A stretch of DNA of 21,520 nucleotides from assembly GCA_009885205.1 (NCBI GenBank), contig VFLE01000168.1, positions 1 to 21,520 on the forward strand, given 5' to 3'. The stretch's first letter is position 1. Each line of letters opens with the position of its first letter. Below the pieces are notes generated by a model. The model had not been told where the DNA came from and did not search any database. It saw only the letters and a program-made list of their open reading frames with translations. Source of the stretch: Candidatus Shapirobacteria bacterium. Lineage in GTDB: Bacteria > Patescibacteriota > Microgenomatia > UBA12405. Shown here in pieces: positions 11,194 through 18,629 of this stretch. Position numbers and translations under genes: made by a program.

Positions 11194-13769
11194 GTATTTT
11201 AGATTTATTAAAAAAGAAAAAAGTGGAAACCCAGCCTACGCCTTCGGCTACGGCCGGCGAAGCAAAAACTGATGTGGGGGCGAAACCTTTTGTAGAAGGA
11301 TTGGTGTCGATAAAAGATATTATTGCCCCGTCGGCATTGGAGGTTGACTTTGACCACGTGCGAATTGATGGAAAATACTACAGAACTTGTTTTGTGGCGG
11401 GATACCCCCGGTTTGTGGGATTAAATTGGTTGTCGGGATTAATTAATTTTGATGCCTCACAAAGAGTGGCAATGTATATTTACCCAACAGATGGGAAAGA
11501 AATTCTTGACGACCTTCGTCGCAAAATTGCCGAAATGGAAGCCGAAATTAGCACCGATATTCAACGAGGAAAGGTGGTTAACCCATCAACCCAGGCAAAA
11601 CTAGAAGATGCTTTGACTTTGCAGGCCGACTTGGTCAAAGGAGAAGAGCGGTTTTTTCAATTTGGATTGTATATAACTGTTGAAGCAACTACGCGAGATG
11701 AACTAAATAAAATTACTAAGAATTTGGAGGCGGCGTTGGGGTCAATAATGATAATTTCAAAAAAGGCGACACTGCAAATGGAAGAAGGATTTATTACCAC
11801 ACTCCCCCTTTGTGATGATAAACTGGCGATTTCCCGAAACATGGATACCACCTCGCTGGCTACCACCTTTCCTTTCGTATCATCTGATTTGTCCGACGAT
11901 AAGGGAATAATGTATGGAATTAACCAACACAATGGGTCTTTGGTTATCTTTGATCGATTTTCGATGCAAAATTACAATTCAGTGGTTTTTGCCTCGGCCG
12001 GTGCGGGAAAATCATACATGATAAAGCTTGAGGCCATGCGATCGTTGATGTTTGGAACTGAAATAATTGTGATTGACCCAGAAAACGAATACAAAATTTT
12101 GGCCGAATCGGTGGGTGGTCAATATATTGCTTTTGGTTTTGGAGAAAATTCAAAAATAAACCCTTTTGATTTGTCGTTGACAGTAGAAGAAGGTGAAAAT
12201 GCCCTAAACGACAAGGTTTTGACACTTCACAAGATGTTTAAAATAATGCTGGGAGCGATGGACCCAATGGAGGAATCGGTGCTTGACCGGGCAGTGATGG
12301 AAGCGTACAAAGCCAAGGGAATTACCCCTGATCCAGAAACACAGACACGGGAACCACCATTAGTAGAAGATTTGTACAAAGCCTTGATTGGAATGGAAAA
12401 TGAGCGAGCCCAAAATTTGGCGGCCCGAATGGAAAAATACATTAAAGGGTCGTTTGCAGGAATTTTTAATCAAAAAACGACAGTTAATTTGCAAAATAAA
12501 TTTGTGGTGTTTGGAATTAGAAACCTAGAAGAATCACTGAGACCTGTAGCCATGCACATCGTTTTGGACTATATTTGGACGGTAGTTAAAAAAGAATTAA
12601 AAAAGAGAATTTTGATTGTGGATGAAGCTTGGTATTTGATGCAATTTGAGGATTCGGCCTCGTTTTTACGAGGAATTGTCAAGCGAGGGCGCAAATATTA
12701 TTTGGGGGTGACGACGATTACCCAAGATGTGGATGATTTTTTGGAAACTCCGTACGGTAAGGAAATTGTGACCAATAGTGCCATTCAAATTTTGCTCAAA
12801 CAACACAGTGCCGCTATCGACTTGGTGGGTAGTACTTTTTACCTATCTGAAGGGGAAAAACAATTATTGTTGGTGGCCGACAAGGGTGAAGGGATATTTT
12901 TTGCGGGACAAAACCATGTGGCGATAAAAGTAATTGCCTCGGAAGAAGAACATAAATTAATAACCTCAAACCCGGAAGAAGTGATGAAGAATAAGAAGGA
13001 ATTTGAAGAAAAACTTCCTGCCTCGCCGGCAGGCAGGCAAACTTCAAACATCAAAGAAGAAGCAAAAACAGAAATCAAAGTGGAAATGCCAATTGAAAAC
13101 AAAAAAGAAGATATAAAATTGGAGCCTGTGGTGGAAGTACCAGTAGAAGCGAAAAAAGAAGAAATAAAACTAGACCCGCCTTCGTTTAGGCCAGTAGTGG
13201 AAGTGGAGGAAACAGAAATCGAAACTGACCTTAAAAAGAGAATTGCCCTAATGGAAGAGGAAGAAAAATTGAAAATAGAAGCACACGTACAAAAAGTAAC
13301 AGGAGAAAAAGCAGAGGCGGAAAAAGTAGCTGAAGAAAATAAAAAATTAAACGGGACTTTTTCAAATTTTGGCCCAGCAGTGACCGGATTACCGAAGTAT
13401 CAAGAATTATTTAAAGCGCCAAAATTACCGCCACTGCCTAATTTCCAAGAAACAAATCTACCTGCCTCGCCGGCAGGCGGGCAAGTTCCAAACAAATCAC
13501 AAATAACAAATTCCAATGAACAAACTTTAAAAACCCCTATTTTCCCAAGTCAAAATGGAGAAGTGAAAATACCACAGCCGGCGCAATTGGTGAAGAAACA
13601 GGAAGAAAAAACTTCAAACTTCAAACTTCAAACAAACCCGCCTACGCCTGACGGCTTCGGCGAGGCGAAGGAGGAAAAGAAAGAAGAAGTAGTAGCTCCG
13701 TCCACCTCCGCCAAGGCTACGGCGGATAAAGCGGGTAAAATGGATTATGACAAGTTGTTTGGGAATTAG
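11190..13769 (+). CDS. virB4: VirB4/TraC-family type IV secretion ATPase with repeat-rich C-terminal tail
   Basis: The 859-residue protein has the VirB4 layout: an N-terminal domain (about 35-250, with FVAGYPRFVGLNWLSGLIN), Walker A GAGKS at 271-275 in VVFASAGAGKSY, a helical insertion, and Walker B ILIVDEAWYLM with Asp478 and Glu479, followed by ITQDVDDFLETPYGKEIVTNSAIQILLKQ, typical of VirB4/TraC. It should form the cytoplasmic motor, with the PrgI-like protein as membrane partner. From about residue 600 the protein is a low-complexity acidic/Lys-rich tail containing mini-repeat peptides (LPASPAGRQTSN at about 608, LPASPAGGQ at about 758, GFGEAKE near 822, STSAKATADKAGK near 836) and closes with MDYDKLFGN. 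Another GC-rich repeat lies near residues 15-25. The catalytic core is uninterrupted, so the insertions are confined to disordered parts. The start follows a mini-repeat with no Shine-Dalgarno sequence. Confidence 0.93.
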   Translation: MSILDLLKKKKVETQPTPSATAGEAKTDVGAKPFVEGLVSIKDIIAPSALEVDFDHVRIDGKYYRTCFVAGYPRFVGLNWLSGLINFDASQRVAMYIYPTDGKEILDDLRRKIAEMEAEISTDIQRGKVVNPSTQAKLEDALTLQADLVKGEERFFQFGLYITVEATTRDELNKITKNLEAALGSIMIISKKATLQMEEGFITTLPLCDDKLAISRNMDTTSLATTFPFVSSDLSDDKGIMYGINQHNGSLVIFDRFSMQNYNSVVFASAGAGKSYMIKLEAMRSLMFGTEIIVIDPENEYKILAESVGGQYIAFGFGENSKINPFDLSLTVEEGENALNDKVLTLHKMFKIMLGAMDPMEESVLDRAVMEAYKAKGITPDPETQTREPPLVEDLYKALIGMENERAQNLAARMEKYIKGSFAGIFNQKTTVNLQNKFVVFGIRNLEESLRPVAMHIVLDYIWTVVKKELKKRILIVDEAWYLMQFEDSASFLRGIVKRGRKYYLGVTTITQDVDDFLETPYGKEIVTNSAIQILLKQHSAAIDLVGSTFYLSEGEKQLLLVADKGEGIFFAGQNHVAIKVIASEEEHKLITSNPEEVMKNKKEFEEKLPASPAGRQTSNIKEEAKTEIKVEMPIENKKEDIKLEPVVEVPVEAKKEEIKLDPPSFRPVVEVEETEIETDLKKRIALMEEEEKLKIEAHVQKVTGEKAEAEKVAEENKKLNGTFSNFGPAVTGLPKYQELFKAPKLPPLPNFQETNLPASPAGGQVPNKSQITNSNEQTLKTPIFPSQNGEVKIPQPAQLVKKQEEKTSNFKLQTNPPTPDGFGEAKEEKKEEVVAPSTSAKATADKAGKMDYDKLFGN
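11231..11264 (+). repeat. GC-rich mini-repeat (family B variant) near the VirB4 N-terminus
   Basis: GCCTACGCCTTCGGCTACGG followed by CCGGCGAAGC encodes TPSATAGEAK in the disordered lead-in of VirB4. It shares the CCTACG/TTCGGC/GCGAAG modules with the copies at 10024 and 13637. Confidence 0.65.
13013..13050 (+). repeat. Palindromic mini-repeat (family A) in the VirB4 tail
   Basis: This core is identical to the trxB and VirB4-leader copies and is again followed by CTTCAAA. It is translated in the same frame as in trxB (LPASPAGRQTSN). Confidence 0.92.
13174..13193 (+). repeat. Partial GC-rich mini-repeat (family B) in the VirB4 tail
   Basis: ACCCGCCTTCGTTTAGGCC matches the left end of the 10024 copy (ACCCGCCTTCGTTAGG) with one inserted base. 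It encodes DPPSFRP. Confidence 0.6.
13461..13493 (+). repeat. Diverged palindromic mini-repeat (family A) in the VirB4 tail
   Basis: The CCTGCCTCGCCGGCAGG core is intact, followed by CGGGCAAG instead of CAGGCAAA, and flanked by GTTCCAAAC. It is again read as LPASPAGGQ, the same frame as the other coding copies. Confidence 0.88.
13612..13632. repeat. Heptamer tandem repeat, CTTCAAA x3
   Basis: Three perfect CTTCAAA copies in the VirB4 tail encode TSNFKLQT. They lie 4 bases before the next GC-rich mini-repeat. Confidence 0.88.
13637..13735 (+). repeat. Two GC-rich mini-repeats (family B and a related unit) at the VirB4 C-terminus
   Basis: The unit at 13637-13674 starts CCGCCTACGCC and ends in the same 20 bases found in the PrgI-like gene. 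The unit at about 13696-13735 (TCCACCTCCGCCAAGGCTAC, then GGCGGA) encodes STSAKATADKAG, with CCGCC/GGCGG arms able to pair. Both lie within the last 50 codons of VirB4. Confidence 0.75.
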
Positions 13770-13776
13770 GTATAAT
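13747..13776 (+). promoter_or_regulatory. Promoter of the large hydrolase gene
   Basis: ATGACA (13747-13752, one mismatch to TTGACA), an 18-base spacer and a perfect TATAAT (13771-13776) precede the ATG at 13784 by 7 bases. It overlaps the end of VirB4, so the second half of the cluster can be transcribed separately. Confidence 0.55.
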
Positions 13777-13783
13777 TTTCTTG

Positions 13784-16700
13784 ATGGCAAATGATGTGGA
13801 TATTCAAACTAGAACAACAGGGATTTTGCTGACGCCATTTTCGGATAAAAGTACAATTTCGGAAATAATTGAGGGGGTAAAAAGTTTAGAAGCAGGTAAT
13901 TTAAGAATAAGTGAAAACCCACAACTAGTATTCGAGATTAGAAAATTGTTGAGTTTTTATGACAAGAAAATAAATATATCTGAAGAAAAAGATATATTAG
14001 AATTTTTGTCTAATTTACCAATAAAAGAAGTTTCTGTTGAAGAAATCATTGGTGAAAAAGCAGAAACACCAGAGACAAAATTGAGTCAATCGGAAATTAA
14101 AGCGTTGGTAGAAGAATATGAGACGGCAACACTAGAAAGACAAAAAGAAATTGATAATAAATTAAAACCTGTTCCCGATGTAAGAAAGAATCTACAAGAT
14201 GCAATAAAAAGGCAACAAGAAATTGCTCGAGAACAGGCATTTTTGGAAAAACAGAATCTGGAAAAATTAGACGATAAAAAAGAGATTGAAAGGATTGTTA
14301 AGACAGAAAAAGTATCTAGAGAAGAAGCGAGAATAATTTTAGATGAAGCAAAAATGGCTGAATCACAGGTAATAGTTGATAGTTTTGCGGAGTCTGTAAT
14401 GGAAAACACCAAAACAAATGAATACAAAAATATAATAAAAAATGAAATTAGCAAAGTTGTCTCAGGTGAAGAAGCAAGCCTAAACTTACCCAAAGGACTA
14501 GACCCAGTAATTGCAAAAAGAATTGGAATAGAAACTGAAAGATTTGTTAATAAAGAACACCCTTCGGCAGCAAAAAACTATCAACTAAACAAAATAAAAG
14601 AGCAATTTGATATTGCGGCAGCGAATGCACCAACTGAACAGGAAAAAGGACAAGTAAGAGAATATCAAGAATTAATAATTAAATTTCATGACGTTGGTGG
14701 GCCAAAAATTTTGACCGATAAATCAAGAAAAGATGTTGAAACAAAATTGGAATTACAAGGGAAAAGCCCGGGAGAAATTAATACTGCGTTGCACAATGTT
14801 GATACAACCCTAAAATCGATACAACATTCTCCTGATCAATTTAAAAAAATTGTAGAAAAAGCAAAAAGTTTATCGGGGTTAAGTAGAAAGTTATTACCAA
14901 ACTCGGCAATGGTTCGTTCGTTTGATAATTTAATGTCAAATGCAGCTAGAAATCCAGTCATAATTAACCTCCAGAGAATGGCTAATTTAAAAGTGGAAGT
15001 TCTAAATTTTGCCACTAAAATTCCTGGAGTAAACACATTGTTGGTTGGAGCAGGAGAAACTCTGGGTTTTGCGGCAGCAAAAGATTTTATACTACTGTCG
15101 ACCCAAATAATGGCAGAACAAGGGTCAATACCTGGGGCAATTGCCATACTTAAGGCAATAACGACAGGGGCAGGAGTTTTGGAAAGTGGGGCAGTAGGAG
15201 TTGAGGGTATTTCAACTTTGTCGGCAGCACTTGGTGCGTTTCAAGGAGTGCCTGGTTTAGGACAAATATTGCTAATAGTTACAATGTTAATAATGGCGGG
15301 GATCTGGATTTATAACCATATAATTAAACCAATTTTTGAGAGTGTAAATAATTTTTTGAAGAATAATTTTAATTTGAATTTGAATGCAGTTAAGGATTTT
15401 GTAGCTGATCATTTGCATTTGGGAAAATTTGCAGGAACAGTGGCCCAATTTGGATTTAATGCGTTGATGGGGGTGGGGGCAGTAATTGCTTGGGGAATGG
15501 CGGCGTTGTTTGGGCCGATTTTGGCGGTAGGACTGGCGTCAATGACGGCCTTAATTACTCCGGTGGTAATATTTTTTGCGGTGGGAATGTTGTCATATAA
15601 TTTGTTGGTGGATATGCCAAAAATTTCATCGTTGGTGCCACCGCCACCAGAAGGAGCAGGTGGAACTTGCCAACCAAAAGAAGATGAGGGTGAGCCGGCG
15701 ATATCTGACGGAGAAATTAATTGTAATCAAAACGCACCAGAGGCAAACATTGGAATATCAAAAGAAGATTTTGGTAAATTTGCAGACGATTGGAATCGGA
15801 TAATTGGAGGTAAACACTATGCGAGAGAATGTTTTAATGATGTGGTAAATAGGGCAAAATGTGCAGGAATAGTACCGGAATATGCATTATGGGCATGGCT
15901 ACATGAATCAGGGGCAAGTAATTATAGTATTGCTAATGTTGAAGATTTTGGAATACATGGTCAATCTAGTGCGCCACCAAAAAACTTTGATAAACAAATT
16001 ACTAAATTTTTAACTCTTGATCCTGCAACTGTATGTATAAATGATCCGAGAGTTGGAGGAAATTATTGGTTAGCATTTTCAATAAATTACTTGTTAGGTG
16101 ATGATCCGGCTGACCCAAGTAACACTTGCAACCCAGACAGAGTTAATTCTCAGGGAAATACTGGTAGAAAATATGAAGCAGAGTTAAGAGAATCTTGGAG
16201 TAGATTGGGTTCGCCACCAGCAACTATTCATGGCCCTAAGGGTGGGCAAAACTGTGGAGGAAATGCAAATAATTTGGTGGCTGAAGGGGAAAATGAATTT
16301 GTGGTAGCCGATGGAACAGTAATGGTGTGTAGTGGACCGGTGGATGAAAATGGTAATTTTATTGGATTACCAGGAGAAAGTAAATACGATCCAAATGCAC
16401 CAGGATTGGTGGGGGAATTAATACCAGGAGTGTCGTGTAGTGTGGCCGATAAGGTAGTGTCGACCAAACAATGTGGACAGTCATGGTCAAATAAAGCACT
16501 GCCCGGGGGGTCGGGAACAATTTGTAGTGCTGGATGTGGCCCATCATCGACATCATCAATATTGAGAAATATAAATGGTAGTTTAACTCCCGATACTCTT
16601 ATTTTTGAAGACGGATCACCATATAATGGAATGAATGGTAATGGGTCGAGTTTAGGTCAAGCACATGATTCGTTGGTAAAACACGGTATGGGTGGTGCTG

Positions 16701-16975
16701 TTGGAAGTGTGGGTGGTTGTTCACAACAGGCTATTGTGGGGTGGTTAAGACAAGGAAGAGCGGTAATATTTTTGGCAGATTCATATACTGGAAGTGGAGG
16801 GGGGACAATAGGACATATTTTAGTGGCAGAAGGAGTTGATTCGTCAGGGATTATTTATACTAAAGATCCGTATTATAGTAACAGAACACCATTTGTAACC
16901 AGTGGAGGAATAAAGGCAGGTCAAATAAAAACACTTAGGGAATGCTTACCGGTTACACTAGGAAAACAATGTTAA
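13784..16975 (+). CDS. Large membrane protein with lytic transglycosylase-like and C39-like peptidase domains
   Basis: The 1063-residue protein has three parts. Residues 1-410 are charged and helical, with coiled-coil-like stretches (about 100-230). Residues about 410-612 are hydrophobic, with clear membrane helices near 492-510, 559-584 and 585-611. After a PPPPE linker comes an outward-facing cysteine-rich half: an SLT-like segment at about 660-810 (ALWAWLHESGASNYS, candidate catalytic Glu708, then FGIHG), and a C39-type papain-like domain at about 895-1063 with Cys918 in GCGPSS, His1011 in GHILVAEGV and Asp1028 in KDPYY. I infer a wall-opening protein that clears peptidoglycan for the secretion apparatus, in the role of VirB1, perhaps with a VirB6-like channel part. 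Domain calls rest on motifs. The TTG at 13781 is in frame, but the ATG at 13784 is preferred from promoter spacing. It overlaps the next gene by 7 bases. Confidence 0.72.
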   Translation: MANDVDIQTRTTGILLTPFSDKSTISEIIEGVKSLEAGNLRISENPQLVFEIRKLLSFYDKKINISEEKDILEFLSNLPIKEVSVEEIIGEKAETPETKLSQSEIKALVEEYETATLERQKEIDNKLKPVPDVRKNLQDAIKRQQEIAREQAFLEKQNLEKLDDKKEIERIVKTEKVSREEARIILDEAKMAESQVIVDSFAESVMENTKTNEYKNIIKNEISKVVSGEEASLNLPKGLDPVIAKRIGIETERFVNKEHPSAAKNYQLNKIKEQFDIAAANAPTEQEKGQVREYQELIIKFHDVGGPKILTDKSRKDVETKLELQGKSPGEINTALHNVDTTLKSIQHSPDQFKKIVEKAKSLSGLSRKLLPNSAMVRSFDNLMSNAARNPVIINLQRMANLKVEVLNFATKIPGVNTLLVGAGETLGFAAAKDFILLSTQIMAEQGSIPGAIAILKAITTGAGVLESGAVGVEGISTLSAALGAFQGVPGLGQILLIVTMLIMAGIWIYNHIIKPIFESVNNFLKNNFNLNLNAVKDFVADHLHLGKFAGTVAQFGFNALMGVGAVIAWGMAALFGPILAVGLASMTALITPVVIFFAVGMLSYNLLVDMPKISSLVPPPPEGAGGTCQPKEDEGEPAISDGEINCNQNAPEANIGISKEDFGKFADDWNRIIGGKHYARECFNDVVNRAKCAGIVPEYALWAWLHESGASNYSIANVEDFGIHGQSSAPPKNFDKQITKFLTLDPATVCINDPRVGGNYWLAFSINYLLGDDPADPSNTCNPDRVNSQGNTGRKYEAELRESWSRLGSPPATIHGPKGGQNCGGNANNLVAEGENEFVVADGTVMVCSGPVDENGNFIGLPGESKYDPNAPGLVGELIPGVSCSVADKVVSTKQCGQSWSNKALPGGSGTICSAGCGPSSTSSILRNINGSLTPDTLIFEDGSPYNGMNGNGSSLGQAHDSLVKHGMGGAVGSVGGCSQQAIVGWLRQGRAVIFLADSYTGSGGGTIGHILVAEGVDSSGIIYTKDPYYSNRTPFVTSGGIKAGQIKTLRECLPVTLGKQC

Positions 16976-17379
16976 AACAAACAAAAATATTAATAATAAT
17001 TGGTGGAGTAGTGTTTATTTTTGCATTAGTAGTTATTTTTTGGCCGGAGAAAATAATAATAATTGAGAAAAAAGAAATAAAAACAATACCAGCTTCGGTA
17101 GTTTTGGTTCCAACACAGGATAAAACACCACTGGTGTCAGACACTGGGGCGATGAAAACAATTTTGGATGATGATCAATATAAAAAAATGTATTTGATTA
17201 ATGTTTTGCGAAATAATTGTCCTGTAAAAAATGATTATTTTGAAATTGATTATGATTATGCGGTTGATAAATTTATAGTGAATGTACCAGTAAAAAATTT
17301 AGAGATATTTTTACAATGGAAAAAAGACACGGGGTATAATTTTATAAACGATAATTATTGGATAATAAAAAATGATTAA
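16969..17379 (+). CDS. Small membrane-anchored protein, N-in/C-out
   Basis: The 136-residue protein has an N-terminal anchor (ILIIIGGVVFIFALVVIFW, about 7-25), a polar stalk and a small C-terminal domain (VKNDYFEIDYDYAVDKF, then IVNVPVKNLEIFLQW). I do not recognise a named family. The C-terminal domain resembles that of the next gene's product, suggesting a tandem duplication. The ATG at 16969 overlaps the end of the large hydrolase gene; an in-frame ATG at 16942 would put polar residues before the anchor and deepen the overlap, so it is less likely. Its position suggests an accessory surface or pilus-like part of the secretion cluster (inference). Confidence 0.6.
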   Translation: MLKQTKILIIIGGVVFIFALVVIFWPEKIIIIEKKEIKTIPASVVLVPTQDKTPLVSDTGAMKTILDDDQYKKMYLINVLRNNCPVKNDYFEIDYDYAVDKFIVNVPVKNLEIFLQWKKDTGYNFINDNYWIIKND

Positions 17380-17737
17380 AGAGCTTTATAGATTAAGACT
17401 AGTAATAATACTGGCATTTGTGGCGGTGTTGATGGGATTAACGAGATTGAAATATAAAAATTATCAATGGCCTGAAATACAACAAACAATAATTCCGACT
17501 CCAATAATAGTTGAGCCATCAGTCACTAGCGCCCCGCAAAATGAGGAAATTTATCCATTAATAGATAGTCTCCCCTACCAGGGTAAAAATTTTGTGGTGG
17601 ACAGCTACGACGGTCCTTTGACATTAAATGTGGTGACAACAGGAAATATAAAAATGGTGACAAAGGAAATTTATAAATGGATGGAAGAAAATAAAGTAGC
17701 GACGGAGAGTCATAAATTAATTTTTAGCGATAAATGA
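17372..17737 (+). CDS. Small membrane-anchored protein, paralogue-like of the preceding gene
   Basis: The 121-residue protein has one membrane helix (LVIILAFVAVLMGL, about 9-23), a Pro/Thr-rich stalk (TIIPTPIIVEPSVTSAP) and a C-terminal domain (LPYQGKNFVVDSYDGPL, then TLNVVTTGNIKMVTKEIYKW). The shared pattern P-x(4,5)-F-x-(I/V)-D, a V-rich strand and a helix ending in K-W links it to the preceding protein. The start overlaps that gene's stop by 8 bases and its TGA overlaps the lipoprotein ATG, so the three small genes are translationally coupled. No named family recognised. Confidence 0.6.
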   Translation: MIKELYRLRLVIILAFVAVLMGLTRLKYKNYQWPEIQQTIIPTPIIVEPSVTSAPQNEEIYPLIDSLPYQGKNFVVDSYDGPLTLNVVTTGNIKMVTKEIYKWMEENKVATESHKLIFSDK

Positions 17738-17991
17738 AAAAAATATTTTTAATTTTATTGTTTAGTGTTTTAGTATTAAGTAGTTGTAGTGAAACAAAAA
17801 AAATAGACGCGACGGTGACAAAAACAGGAACAGTGACAATGAAGGTGGGAGAGGAATATTTACTAAAAACTAATGATGGAATAGTGAATATTACCAGTAA
17901 TAAGGTAAATTTAGATAATTATTTAAAACAAAAAATATCAGTAACTGGTCAATTTTCTGGTAGTACTTTGTATGTGGATAAAGTGAATTAA
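17734..17991 (+). CDS. Small lipoprotein with OB-like domain
   Basis: The 85-residue protein has a short basic start (MKK), a hydrophobic stretch and a lipobox LSSC with Cys18, so it should be lipidated and held on the outer face of the membrane. The mature part of about 68 residues is all-beta in character (GTVTMKVGEEYLLKTNDGIV, then QKISVTGQFSGSTLYVDKV), resembling OB-fold-like surface domains. It is the last gene of the plus-strand cluster and overlaps the previous gene by 4 bases (ATGA). Its stop shares the bases TTAA with the stop of the PIN toxin gene coming from the other side. Function unknown; a surface accessory of the secretion cluster is possible. Confidence 0.7.
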   Translation: MKKIFLILLFSVLVLSSCSETKKIDATVTKTGTVTMKVGEEYLLKTNDGIVNITSNKVNLDNYLKQKISVTGQFSGSTLYVDKVN

Positions 17992-18353
17992 TCTTCAAAT
18001 AGTTGAAGATAAGGAATTCGGGTAAAATGTTTTTGATTAAGAGTCCACAGTTTCATGTCATAATCGATAGCACTACAGGCAACTAAAAGATCATTGTCAG
18101 CAACAGGATTATGTTTTAATTTTACTTTAATTTTGGCATAAATTTTACCAGTAGAAAAACTCATATTAATTGGGGATATATGATAACTGTCGAGAAATTT
18201 ATCAAAATTAGACAAATCTATTCCATAATTTTCGAAACCATAAGCAACTTCCCCATAAACAATTGGGTTTATAAAATACTCATAATTTTTATTTAAAACC
18301 AACTTATTATTAATTACTTCAATTAAAACGTTTGAATCAATTTGTATTTTCAT
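17988..18353 (-). CDS. vapC: PIN-domain toxin (VapC family), second copy
   Basis: The 121-residue PIN protein has Asp6 in QIDSNVLIE, Glu35 in PIVYGEVAYGF, Asp86/Asp88 in VADNDLLVACSA and LWTLNQKHF with Asn106 in the last position, a common VapC variation. It should be a magnesium-dependent RNase toxin. It is downstream of a Phd-type antitoxin with an 8-base gap. It is only distantly similar to the PIN protein at 5998 and has a different kind of antitoxin, so the two systems were probably acquired separately. Its stop overlaps the lipoprotein stop tail to tail. Confidence 0.85.
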   Translation of the reverse strand: MKIQIDSNVLIEVINNKLVLNKNYEYFINPIVYGEVAYGFENYGIDLSNFDKFLDSYHISPINMSFSTGKIYAKIKVKLKHNPVADNDLLVACSAIDYDMKLWTLNQKHFTRIPYLQLFED

Positions 18354-18361
18354 TAACTTTA

Positions 18362-18586
18362 TTAAAATGAGAATTTAAATGATTCTCGAAACTCTTTCAT
18401 CCCTTTTTTAATACCCTTAATGTCTTTATCAGTAAAATTTAATTCGAATTTATCAGGCACTGGAGTTATATAGACAGCGGGGCGACCGGCACGATTGACT
18501 AGTATTCTACTGTTGTTAGAAATGACACTATTAATTAATTCACCAAAATTGTTTTTGGCGTAGGTGGCAGTGACAGAAGTAATCAT
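18362..18586 (-). CDS. Phd/YefM-type antitoxin
   Basis: The 74-residue protein shows the Phd/YefM fold: TSVTATYAKNNFGELINSVI, then SRILVNRAGRPAVYITPV, a DNA-binding dimer core, and a charged tail (IKGIKKGMKEFRESFKFSF) suited to fold onto the PIN toxin. It is expected to repress its own promoter and neutralise the toxin downstream. The promoter contains three evenly spaced TAGCTA palindromes. The ATG directly follows the first of these with no Shine-Dalgarno sequence. Confidence 0.85.
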   Translation of the reverse strand: MITSVTATYAKNNFGELINSVISNNSRILVNRAGRPAVYITPVPDKFELNFTDKDIKGIKKGMKEFRESFKFSF

Positions 18587-18621
18587 TAGCTATTTTAGCT
18601 AATATAGCTAATATTTGTCAA
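18587..18621 (-). promoter_or_regulatory. Promoter and triple TAGCTA operator of the Phd/PIN pair
   Basis: On the minus strand TTGACA (18621-18616), an 18-base spacer and TAAAAT (18597-18592) end 5 bases before the ATG. TAGCTA palindromes start at 18587, 18596 and 18605, exactly 9 bases apart, covering the spacer, the -10 and the start-proximal bases. The spacing is near one helical turn, so bound dimers could stack along one face. Confidence 0.7.
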
Positions 18622-18629
18622 GAAGAAAG

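Noticed and set aside
12814..13102. Open frames on the minus strand opposite the VirB4 tail
   Set aside because: They arise because the repeat is also open on the reverse strand; their peptides resemble no family and the VirB4 frame is clearly the real one.
4033..13493. Mini-repeats as a CRISPR array
   Set aside because: Copies are scattered, lie inside genes in a conserved frame, and have no regular spacers or cas genes.
10424..13769. TraC-like and VirB4 genes as halves of one frameshifted gene
   Set aside because: VirB4 has its own complete N-terminal domain, both genes have proper starts, and a mini-repeat spacer separates them.
14086..14493. Ser/Phe-rich open frame opposite the large hydrolase gene
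   Set aside because: It mirrors a Glu/Lys-rich coiled-coil region on the plus strand, a usual source of false frames; no start signal.
15576..15803. Second plus-strand frame within the large hydrolase gene
   Set aside because: It is out of frame with the cysteine-rich domain and encodes nothing recognisable.
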